From positions 65,384,845-65,448,844 of the forward strand of contig CM046454.1 in NCBI GenBank assembly GCA_025506515.1: DNA of 64,000 nucleotides, written 5' to 3'. The stretch comes from Flaveria trinervia. Its lineage: Eukaryota; Streptophyta; Magnoliopsida; Asterales; Asteraceae. Shown here in pieces: positions 30,064-39,272 of this stretch. Made by a program: the position numbers and the translations under genes. The notes under the pieces were generated by a model, which ran no database searches, had not been told where the DNA came from, and saw only the letters and a list, made by a program, of their open reading frames with translations. Positions within the stretch are counted from its first letter, which is position 1, and each line of letters starts with the position of its first letter.

Positions 30064-30944
30064 ATTGATAGCTCTTCATATCCTTGAACTAATCTCTTTC
30101 CCAAATGCATAGCTACTAAATAGGCCATGTGCTTCTTCATGTGAATAGATTGACCTCATAAATAAATTTCTTTTTAAGTTTTCATCAATGGTCCAATTGG
30201 TTAAACTTAGTTTTAGTGAAATCTCTTGAACAATCTGTTGGATGAATTTCATTTCTTGCCTGTGTGTTAAAGAAGATTTAATTAGATTACTAAAAGTCCC
30301 ACATGAACGTGTAACCCTTTTATTATACATGTAATGATATATGAAGTTAAAACATAGTAATTTACTCATTCTACATGTAGGAAACAAAATTAAAGAATAT
30401 ACGATGACCGAATTACCTATGCATAGTGTTTTTTAACTCCCATCCAGCAAGATCTGCTACTTCTTGAGAGCATCTCTCCATCTCCCAACACGCTCTTCCT
30501 CTACATGTGTGGCAAATGCTTCTCAAACTGGCCCACTTTGGTTGTGCACTTTTGTAGGTTCCACATCATAGAAGATGGGGTAAGCAGTGTGCCCCATCTT
30601 GTGACATTCCATAATCTTGACAATCTCGTCTAAGCACCATGTTGAGGTTGCATAGTTTTTGGAGAAAACAATGACGTTAAATCTTGAGTCTTCCATGGAT
30701 CTTATGAGATAATCCATGATCATTCTCCATGTCTCAATTGTTTGGATGGATGTGACGAGCTGATCACTGATGTTTTCCCCTTTCGCGGTTCTTTCATCAT
30801 ATTTGAAGGTTGTAACGCCTTTCTGTTGAAGAGCATGATAGAGATTATCAACAAAGGTCTTAGCGGTGTCTTGACCCCTAAATCTTAAAAATACATCATA
30901 TTTTTATTTGTTGTGAATGGAGGATGAAGCCCAAGTAGATGCCA
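30064..30944 (-). pseudogene. TIR-NBS(-LRR) disease-resistance gene, broken copy
   Basis: Read leftwards from 30944, the TIR domain has KYDVFLRFRGQDTAKTFVDN, ALQQKGVTTF and DSRFNVIVFSKNYATSTWCL, then AYPIFYDVEPTKV and QSGPV. TIR domains act as NADase signalling modules in plant immune receptors. Damage includes a start ATG changed to GTG, a TAA just before KYDVF, a TGA after QSGPV and a frameshift before ADLAGWELKNT. After an exon/intron-like boundary (MHRGTAATTC region) the next piece (30270-30064) begins HRQEMKFIQQIVQEISLKLS, the usual start of the NB-ARC exon. It then jumps to LFSSYAFGKEI and YEEL, which belong to the end of NB-ARC, so the P-loop and kinase-2 parts are deleted. No LRR is present. 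The extra peptide TIETWRMIMDY in the TIR is unusual. Confidence 0.88.
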
Positions 30945-31286
30945 CTGATTGATGTATGCTTGTTGGATGGAAGAAATGGAATCTTTATTACTTGTATGAA
31001 CTAATATGTGACAAAGTTGAAGAGATGATCGAATATATATAGCCTTCGAGTGTTAAAATTTCAGGCAAAAAGGTGTAGAAAGTGAAGGCTTTTGTTTGGT
31101 GAAGATAAAACCTGAATTGAACCAAAAAAATAAAAAATAAAAAAAACTTTGTTTTAGTGTTATAATCACTTGCATGTGAAAAGTGAAGGCTTTTGTTTGG
31201 AGACTAAATGTAGATATACTGTATAAATCATCTGACTATACTTAGGATTTTAACTTTGTGCATACACTCCATAAATTATTTGAAAA

Positions 31287-31742
31287 ACAAAGTTGAAATA
31301 GATGAATAATTCTTTAAGAATTTACATTTTGTTTAAAAAACAAAGTGCAACCTCGTGGAAAGCGTTAGGTAAGTCTATGTGTATTAACTATTAATATTAT
31401 AAAAAGACATTAGTTTTAAAACACATTATACTGTAGTTTTTAAATTAAAGTCGAAAGAGATGAATAATCATTTAAAGGTTGACATTTTCTTTGAAAAACA
31501 ATGCAACCATGTATAAATGGTTAGGCAAATCAGGCTTATTTGTTAACATCTAAAAAAAAGAATTTTAGTTTTAAACATATCACTTTATAGTTTTTATACC
31601 AGTATTGGAAGATATAAATAACCGACCGAGTCATTTTTTTCTTTTTTTTAAAAAAAAAAGTTCAATCGCGTGGAAAGGTAGGTAACTCATGTTTAATTAT
31701 TAAAATTGTTTTTAAAACTTATTTTACATTAAGTTTTTAAAA
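31287..31742. repeat. degenerate tandem repeat of about 155 bp, three units
   Basis: Units start at about 31287 (GATGAATAATTCTTTAAG), 31450 (GATGAATAATCATTTAAAG) and 31612 (GATATAAATAACC). Each has TTTTTT or TTAAAAAACAAAG in the first half, then a GTGGAAAG(C)G(G)TTAGGTAA(G/C)T-like motif, then TTTTAGTTTTAAA and a T-rich end. Similarity is partial and judged by eye. Confidence 0.6.
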
Positions 31743-31791
31743 AAGCTTAACGTTTGCCGTTTATTCCTTTTATTTATCTTATCTTAACATG

Positions 31792-31796
31792 ATGAA
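31792..31796. repeat. possible TSD (ATGAA) of Ale-type Copia
   Basis: ATGAA precedes the 5' LTR. TTGAA follows the 3' LTR at 45028-45032, one mismatch. This is a tentative duplication. Confidence 0.45.
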
Positions 31797-31999
31797 TGTC
31801 CTGAATATTAACTCTATCACCTAACTCCCACCACTTATCTTATATTTAAATTCATATAGTTTGTTCCATATTATATGTGTAGTAAAATATTGTTATAGTC
31901 TTTCTTGTTTATCTCAATTAGTTGTTCATGTATCCTGTATATATTCATACCAGAATGATAATGAAAATAACACTTGCAATCTATCTTGGTACCTTATTA
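31797..31999 (+). repeat. Ale-type Copia 5' LTR
   Basis: 203 bp, beginning TGTCCTGAATATTAAC and ending just before the primer site. It shares most bases with 44824-45027 (AGTTGTTCATGTATCCTGTA and neighbours). Confidence 0.85.
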
Positions 32000-32011
32000 T
32001 GGCATCAGAGC
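32000..32011 (+). promoter_or_regulatory. Ale-type Copia primer-binding site
   Basis: TGGCATCAGAGC, one change from TGGTATCAGAGC (initiator Met-tRNA), directly after the LTR. Confidence 0.8.
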
Positions 32012-32078
32012 TCTGATCACAAAACACCACTTCACTGGTTCACCCTCTTCTCTATCAACATCCGAAACATCGACCACC

Positions 32079-32515
32079 ATGAGTACAAGTGACTACAACC
32101 TCACGGTTAACACCGTAAACAACCTCACCATGGTTAGCTTCCTCGCAACACTGAAACTAACATCCACAAACTATTTAGGATGGAAGACTTAAATCGAGGC
32201 CTTGCTACATGGTCTTGATCTTTACCGATTTATCGATGGCACATATCCCGCACCACCACCAACAATAATTGCGGATGGATCGAAACACCTAACAAGGATT
32301 ACGGATAATGGTTTCGCCAAGACAAGTTACTTTTCGGTGCACTAGTCGGAAGTTTATCTCCTATGATAGTACACTTGTCACCAATGTCGTTTCTTCTCAA
32401 GAAGCCTAGAAGATATTGTTACTACCTATGCCTCTCCTTCTAGAGGCCATATTAAACAGTTGCAACACCGCTTGAAAACATCGACCAAAACTCCTAATCA
32501 ATCAACCACGGAGTA
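32079..32515 (+). pseudogene. Ale-type Copia gag, N-terminal part
   Basis: The ATG at 32079 opens NLTVNTVNNLTMVSFLATLK and TNYLGWKT, then a TAA (32190). After the stop come IEALLHGLDLYRFIDGTYP and related gag residues. Frame changes occur from about 32280. It ends at the Gypsy-1 target site. Confidence 0.82.
32511..32515. repeat. TSD GAGTA, left flank of Gypsy-1
   Basis: GAGTA is repeated at 41251-41255. Confidence 0.92.
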
Positions 32516-34313
32516 TGTAACACCTGGTTAATTATTTTTGAAGTCGACAAAAGAAGAAAAGAAAATAAAGTCCAAAGTCGAGGGACCAAACTCGCCAACA
32601 AGAGAAAGTTGGGTATGTGGTGATATTTGAAGGGATAGGGCAGCCATTACCCTCTCTTCACACCCACAAATCAGCCAAAAGAGAGGAAGAAGAGAGAAAA
32701 GAGAGAAAAGAAGAGAAAAAGGTTGGTTCAGGTTGATTCAAGAGAGCAAAATCGTCGTATGGCGGGTCCAATCGAAGCTCTTCTCGTTGTGGTCGTTTGT
32801 GTGAGTTCTAGGACCCCTCTTTTACACGTTTTTGAATGGTTTTAGGGCTGGAACACATCTGAAAATTGGGTTTTTGAAGTGTGTGTGTGTGTTGACCCGT
32901 TTGGGTATGTGTGTGTATGTGCCTGATTCATTTGGGTCTTGCATTTGAGCTTATGTGTGCTTGAATGGTGTTGTGGTATGCATTCCTAAGGTTTAGGATG
33001 GTTGATTTGGGCTTAAAATGGGTTTGGATGATCTTGGAGGTTGAAAATGGTAGATTGGGTTCGGGATGAACTGCATTCTGCATCAGCTGGGGCTATGCGA
33101 TCGAATGGAGGCCATACGGGCGAATGAGGTGCGATTGAGGTTCATTCGCACGATTGATGTTCATTCGCACCGATTGAGGATTCATTTTTACGATTGGGGG
33201 GCCAGTCGCATGGGGAGTCATGAGACTGAGGGCCCATTCGCATAAGGACTCATCCGCATTGATTCCATCCGCATGAGGTCCATTCGCATTAGTTCCATTC
33301 GCATAGGACTTATCCACATTGAGTCCATCCACATGAGGTCATTCGCATAGGTGTTCATCTGCATTGGTCCATTCGCATAATTTTCAGTCGCCTGGAGGCC
33401 ATGCGACTGAAGGGTGCCCATACACCCAAATAGGGTTGTTGTACCCGAGGAAAAGCATAGTCTAATGACTAACTTTCGGGGGAAAGTGTAGATGTAAGTT
33501 TTGACGTGAAAGTTTCTATAAGTTCATGTAAGGTGACTTTCAAGGTCTTAGAGCTTATGTTGGACATGATGATGATGTTTCATGTTTATGCATGATGTAT
33601 GTTATGTAGGTATGATGTTGCCCTGTATGATGTTGATGCTTGTGTATGTTATGTTCTTTGTTATGATGTATGTTTATCTCTCATGTGGCTTTATGTGTTA
33701 TGTTAATGAATGAAATGAAAGTATTATGTAACGTAAAGTGAAAGATAATGAAAGAGGATCATGAAGAAAGAATGCATGCATTAATGAATGATAAAAGTAA
33801 ATAAAGTCTTGCAAGCAAATGTATGGAAGGGACACGCCATTAAAAGGTGTTAGCCAACGATGTGCGGGTTCGCTACCCTAGGAGGATACCTATCGGGGTC
33901 TTTCTTTGTGATTGACCATTTGTATAGAACCTCTACCGCTTACCCCGGTACTACGACACCATGTATAGCTGTCTATTTATAGACTTCGGCCCAGTAGCCA
34001 TATAGTTTGGGGTGTAGCACATGGTATTGGTATGGAAGATATGAAAAGTGAAAGAAAGAACAAATAATGAAGATAATAATAATATTATCTATGTGTACGT
34101 ATATTACATGATCACATGAATGTAAAGTACGATTTTAACGAAAGAAAAGTATATTTTATTATTATAAAACTAGAAGTCACATAGAATTTGTAATGATATG
34201 AAAAGTTATTTTTATGTTTCCGCTGCAATGTTTTGTGAATGATTAAATGTAAGTTATATGTTTTACGTGCAATGATTTATCAGCTGTAAGCGTCCCGAGA
34301 ACGGGGCCTTACA
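32516..34313 (+). repeat. Gypsy-1 5' LTR (1798 bp)
   Basis: TGTAACACCTGG to GGGGCCTTACA. Compared with the 3' LTR it lacks about 150 bp around 34171 and a roughly 30-bp tandem copy (GATATGAAAAGTGAAAGAAA) that is present in the 3' LTR. Palindromic phrases occupy 33090-33425. Confidence 0.92.
33090..33425. repeat. palindromic-phrase array in Gypsy-1 5' LTR
   Basis: Units such as CATTCGCACGATTGA, CCATCCGCATGAGGTCC and CATTCGCATAGG are the same words as in the SIRE elements. Near 33390-33416 TTCAGTCGC and GCGACTGAA form 9-bp perfect inverted arms around an 11-base loop (CTGGAGGCCAT). Confidence 0.82.
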
Positions 34314-34315
34314 AG

Positions 34316-34329
34316 TTAGTATCAGAGCC
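34316..34329 (+). promoter_or_regulatory. Gypsy-1 primer-binding site
   Basis: TTAGTATCAGAGCC, one change from the TTGGTATCAGAGCC expected for initiator Met-tRNA, two bases after the LTR. Confidence 0.8.
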
Positions 34330-34664
34330 AAAGTTTAAGTGAAATGGGTAAATTTCCAAAATAAACCTTAACTTAAACTGAGAATGGGACGGAAAGGGAA
34401 GGGATGCCAATCTGAGTAGCTGTGTGCCATCAGGTATTTTCGTAATGTTAACCGGTATTATGTGCGCATGTTGTGTGGTTCATGTGTTGTATGTAGATTT
34501 AAATATTGATGTAGTCAGGATAGGTAATGCGTGGGGTATGAAGATTAAAGTAAGTGGTTAATCACAACTGGCCACTGTAATTAGGGACTTACTATATTTG
34601 ATATAAACTGAGTTGTTCCCTTGAATGACCGTGTTAGTGTTTGAATCTTTTAGTGTGTGTGTGA

Positions 34665-35575
34665 ATGGCTTGTGGTAGATCTTCGAAAGCTTCATGGGGT
34701 GGAGGTTGTGGTGCTGAACCGCGACCCAAGAGGGGAAGACCTAGAGTTGAAAAGGTGGTTCCTAAAGAACCCGAGACCCCTCATCCGGAGGGTGGTGACA
34801 AGAGTGCAAACCTAAGGGCCTCGATGAAAGAGGCAGTGGTTGAAGAAGTCCATCAACTCATGCAGACGTTCTTGCCGTCTATAGTGACCGAAGTTATCAA
34901 GGCGGTACGGGAAGGGGAGAGGAAAGAAAGAAGTAGACCTACGGGTGAAAGAAGACGACCTGTGACTGAGACGGTTTTGTCTGACGATGAAGAAGAAGAG
35001 GAGCAAGAAGAGCATGTGACAGAGGTGGCACAAGGCTGTAACTACGGGGCATTTATGAGATGCAAGCCCCCTACCTTCGATGGTAATGGCACTGTTTCTG
35101 CCGCTCACTAGTGGGTGAGGGAAATGGAGGCTATTCTTGATATCAGCGAGTGTCGGGAGGACTAGAAGGTGAAGTTTGCTACCCACTCGTTTGCAGGCTC
35201 GGCTATGTGTTCGTGGGACAATGTTGTCCAAGCCGAGGGTAGCTGGGCGATAGGAAGGATGAGGTGGGAGGAGTTGAAGAAGATGTTGATTGAGGAGTTC
35301 TGCCCTCATAGGGAGATGGATAAGATAGAGAGAGAGTTCCTGCAGCCAGAGGTAGGAACCATGACACACTAGCAGTACACTACCAAATTCAATGAAATGG
35401 CACGGCTCGTGCCGGATCAGGTGACGCCTCTGTCTCAGAAGATCAAGAGGAACATTCAGGGCTTACCAGTGGATGTTCGCAGGCATATGATCGCCGCCCA
35501 GCCAAGCATGTTTAGGTCGGCGGTCGATTTGGCAGGGAGGCTATATGATGCGGGAGGTGGTAGTGAATGAAGCGA
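34665..35575 (+). pseudogene. Gypsy-1 gag
   Basis: The ATG at 34665 starts MACGRSSKASWGGG, then a basic segment (RPKRGRPRVEK), a helical part and an acidic run (DDEEEEEQEE). The capsid-like region follows (CKPPTFDGNG, WVREMEAILDISE, MRWEELKKMLIEEFCPHREM, DLAGRLYDAG). Amber stops at 35110, 35163 and 35370 interrupt one continuous frame. Gag of Tekay elements usually has this Arg-rich start. Confidence 0.85.
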
Positions 35576-35754
35576 ACAAGAAGGGTGGTAGTGATCGGAA
35601 CTGGAACGGGAAAAGGTTTGGTTAGGGTGATGCCTCGACGGGTAACAAAAATGCATGGGTGGATGACCGCCGTGTGACCACATCGAGTGCGGGATCAAGG
35701 AGGTGTGGCAAGTGTGGAAGGGAGCATGCGGGGAATGTAAGTTGGGATTGAACG

Positions 35755-35870
35755 TGTGCTTAAAATGTGGGAAGACGGGGCATATCGCAAAGGATTGCCT
35801 TGCGGGCAGATGTTTCAACTATGGGGAAAGTGGTCATATTAGTAAAGACTGTAAGAAGCCGAGGTATGAG
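35755..35870 (+). pseudogene. Gypsy-1 nucleocapsid zinc knuckles
   Basis: CLKCGKTGHIAKDC is an intact CCHC knuckle. CFNYGESGHISKDC follows, in which the second Cys has become Tyr, so the second knuckle is damaged. Confidence 0.85.
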
Positions 35871-35908
35871 GGTTTCGGGGTAAAGAAGACGGGGAGTGAA
35901 GGGCCAAG

Positions 35909-36244
35909 GTGAGCGCCAGGGCATTCACCATGACACAGGAGGAAGCTAGGATGGACCTTGACGTTGTGTCCGGTACATTTCTGGTGAACCAAACTTTAGC
36001 TTTTGTGTTATTTGATTCGGGTGCTAATAAAAGTTTTATTTCTGCTTCGTTCTGTGTTAAGCTGCCTGTTAGTAGTAGACGTGTTGATGCGCCCTTTGAT
36101 GTAGAAACTGCCATAGGTAAGTCTACCAGGATTTCGGAGATGATAGAGAACTGTGATGTGGAACTAAAAGGTCATAAGTTTCATGTTAGACCGTTCGTGA
36201 TGACCTGGGTGGTTTTGATTTGGTACTTAGGATGGATTGGTTAG
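35909..36244 (+). pseudogene. Gypsy-1 aspartic protease
   Basis: FVLFDSGANKSFIS carries the DSG active site within the expected context (VVSGTFLVN before, ISEMIENCDVEL after). A frameshift occurs near 36210; the next frame (36220) continues LRMDWLANFEANI, the usual GMDWL junction region. Confidence 0.87.
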
Positions 36245-37156
36245 CGAACTTCGAGGCGAACATAGTGTGTCACAAGAAGATGATTCGTTTGATAGCGCCT
36301 GACGGGAGTTCGGTGACGATTTATGGTGATCGATTCACGATGATCCCGAAAGTGATCTCAATGGCGGTGGCGGGAGAGTGTATGAGGCGTGGGTGTAGCG
36401 CCTACTTGGCTTATGTAAATGATATGGATACGCCGACACCACAGCTGTCTGATGTACCGGTTGTGCGTGACTTTCCAGACGTGTTCCCAGAAGATTTATC
36501 AGGAGTGCCACCTGACCGAGATATCGAGTTTCAGATTGATCTGATACGGGTGCCTAACTTGTTGCCAAGGCACCGTGGCAGTTGGCTCCGACGGAGATGA
36601 AAGAGTTGATAGAGCAGTTGCAAGAGCTGCTTGATAAGGGGTTCATTAGACCGAGTATCTCTCCTTGGGGTGCTCTGATCTTGTTTGTAAAGAAGAAAGA
36701 CAGTAGTATGAGGATGTGCATTGACTACCGTGAGCTGAATAAGTTGATAGTGAAGAACTGATACCCCTTACCGAGAATAGATTATTTGTTCGATCAGCTT
36801 CAGGGTGCCAGTTGGTTTTCAAGGATAGACCTTCGATCTGGTTACCATCAGTTGAAGGTGAAGGAGCAGGATATCCCTAAAACAGCTTTTCGCACGTGCT
36901 ATGGTCACTACGAGTTTCTTGTCATGTCTTTTGGTTTGACCAATGCGCCAACTTATTTTATGGATCCGATGAATCGTGTGTGTCGTCCTATGTTGGATAG
37001 ATCAGTGATTGTGTTTATTGATGATATCCTGATTTATTCGAAGAGCGAGATTGAGCATGCCGGCCACATTCGGGAGGTTTTGGAGACGTTGAGAAAGGAG
37101 AAGCTGTATGCAAAGTTCTCCAAGTGTGCATTTGGTTGCGTGAAGTTCAGTTCTTA
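36220..37156 (+). pseudogene. Gypsy-1 protease-RT linker and reverse transcriptase
   Basis: The linker (36220-36600) has PVVRDFPDVFPEDLSGVPPD. RT starts near 36590 in another frame with LDKGFIRPSISPWGALILFV-like residues and DYRELNKL. YPLPRIDYLFDQLQGASWFS, RIDLRSGYHQLKVKEQDIPK and FVMSFGLTNAP-like motifs follow. The active site FIDDILIYSK is intact at about 37014. CGA to TGA at about 36759 and a base deletion at 37140 break the frame. Confidence 0.87.
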
Positions 37157-37800
37157 GGTATCCTGATGGGATCATGGTGGACCCGACAAAGGTGGAGGCG
37201 GTGATGCAATGGAAGTCTCCTAAGATGCCATCCGAGATTTGTAGCTTCTTGGGTTGGTGGGCTACTATAGAAGGTTTATCCAAGACTTCTCTAAGATTGC
37301 TTCTCCACTGACTAAGTTGACCCGGAAGGATGTGAAGTTTGTATGGGGTCAAGCTCAAGAGAAGGCGTTCGAAGAATTGAAGGCAAGATTGACTCAAGCT
37401 CCTGTTCTGTCATTACCCGATGGAAGTGAAGATCTGGTGGGTTATTCTGATGCTACCTACTCGAGGTTGGGTTGCGTGTTAATGTAGAGAGGGAAGGTTA
37501 TAGCATATGCATCCCGACAGTTGAAGGTTGATGAGGTCAATTACCCAACTCATGACTTGGAGCTAGCAGCTGTGGTCTTTGCACTAAAGATTTGGAGGCA
37601 TTATCTTTACGTGACAAAGTGCACCATTTTCACTGACCACAAGAGCTTGAAGTACTCCTTTGAGCAGAAAGATCTGAACATGAGACAGATATGATGGTTG
37701 GAGCTTATAAAGGATTATGACTGCGAGATCCATTACCATCCGGGCAAAGCCAATGTGGTGGCAGACACCCTTAGCCGAAAAGAGAGACCCGAGCCGATTC
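37157..37800 (+). pseudogene. Gypsy-1 RNase H
   Basis: After YYRRFIQDFSKIASPLTKL and WGQAQEKAFEELKARL, the RNase H motifs YSDATYSRLGCVLM, SRQLKVDEVNYPTHDLEL, FTDHKSLKY and YHPGKANVVADTLSRK are visible across frames. TAG at 37486 and TGA at 37693 are both explicable as C to T changes. Confidence 0.85.
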
Positions 37801-37871
37801 GGGTGAAAGCGTACCAGTTAATCATAACCTCTGACGTGATGAAGCAATTTAAAGAGTTTCAAGATGAGTAA

Positions 37872-38909
37872 TTGAAAGAAGATCATCTTAACTCTGAAAG
37901 AATGAGAGGCACGGTCGCGGAGTTGGGTGAAAACACATTTGGTGTTGGAACCCAGTTTGGACGAATGTGGATTGCTTGTTTTGGAGATCTACGTATGAAG
38001 ATCATGGATGAAGCTCACAAGACTCGATACTCCATTCATCCTGGTGCTACAAAGATGTACCAAGATATGAAGAAAGATTATTGGTGGCCGGGTATGAAGC
38101 GTGATGTGGTGGAGTATGTGAGTAAGTGCCTTACTTGCTTGTAAGTGAAGGCCGAGCATCAAAAGCCGTATGGAAAGATCCAACCTTTGGATATACTGGA
38201 ATGGAAGTGGGAGCACATCACCATGAATTTCATTACAAAGCTATCACGTACTCCGAAAGGGTATGATGCCATATGGGTCTTTGTTGACCGCTTGACAAAG
38301 AGTGCTCACTTCCTATCGATCCGCGAGACATATTCATCTGACAGGTTGTCTGATCTGTTCATCAAGGAAATTGTAACTCATCATGGTGTGTCGGTGTCTA
38401 TTGTGTCTGATCGTGACACCCGGTTTACCTCCAAATTTTGGAATAAATTCCATGACGCCATGGGGACGAGGTTACATATTAGCACGGCTTATCATCCCCA
38501 AACTAATGGTCAGTCAGAAAGGACCATTCAGACATTGGAAGACATGCTTCGGGCATGTGTGATTGATTTTGAGGGAAGTTGGGATGACCACCTACCGTTA
38601 GCCAAATTCTCATACAACAACAGTTACCATGCCAGCATCGGTATGCCACCTTATGAGATACAATATAGTAGGAGATGCAGAACACCCGTCTGTTGGGGTG
38701 ATATTGGTCAAAAGGAACTAGGGAGCGTCGAGGTGATCGAGGCTACGACTAAAAAGCTTGAAAGGATCAAAGCTTTCATGAAGGCATCCAAAGATAGACA
38801 AAAGTCATATGCCGATAAACGACGCAGACTGATTGAGTTCCAGGTGGGTGACCGGGTTATGTTGAAGTTCTCACCTTGGAAGGGTATTATCCGCTTTCGA
38901 AAGCGGTGA
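37872..38909 (+). pseudogene. Gypsy-1 integrase
   Basis: The zinc module is seen as HKTRYSIHPGATKMY and CLTC. The core has ITMNFITKLSRTPKGYDAIW, where Asn stands at the usual Asp position of MDFITKL. IVSDRDTRFTS and YHPQTNGQSERTIQTLEDML supply the other Asp and the Glu. A TAA (CAA to TAA) at 38142-38144 separates the zinc module from the core. Loss of the first catalytic Asp would itself inactivate it. Confidence 0.88.
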
Positions 38910-39230
38910 AAGTTGAGCCCGAGGTACATAGGCCCTTTCCGAAGCATTGCTCGAGTAGGAGAGGTGGCCTATAGACTGGAGTTACCATATGAGTTAAGTG
39001 GAATTCACCCGACATTCCATGTATCTCATCTGAGGAAATGCTTGGCAAATGTAGATATGATTGTTCCACTAGAGGATATCGAAGTAGACGAATGGCTTAA
39101 TTATATGGAGCAACCAGTGGCAATCATCGATCGAAAAGAGAAGAGGCTGAGAAATAAAGTGGTTCCTCTGGTGCGTGTACAGTGGAAGCACCAGAAGAAA
39201 TGAGACGACATTACCCACGTTTGTTCGAGG
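38910..39230 (+). pseudogene. Gypsy-1 integrase C-terminal and chromodomain-like end
   Basis: After a TGA at 38907, the sequence continues SPRYIGPFRSIARVGEVAYR, LRKCLANVDMIVPLEDIEVD and VPLVRVQWKHQKK. The last part corresponds to the Tekay chromodomain-like region, but the usual WE(P/A)ED stretch is deleted and shifted. Chromodomains are thought to guide integration to heterochromatin. Confidence 0.8.
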
Positions 39231-39258
39231 AATAACAGGTTTCGGGGAAGAAGCCTAT

Positions 39259-39272
39259 ATAAGGGGTGGACT
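39259..39272 (+). promoter_or_regulatory. Gypsy-1 polypurine tract
   Basis: AAGGGGTGGACT directly before the 3' LTR start at 39273. Confidence 0.75.

Noticed and set aside
34812..35369. 185-codon minus-strand ORF opposite Gypsy-1 gag
   Set aside because: Antisense to a clear gag reading frame and without domain similarity.
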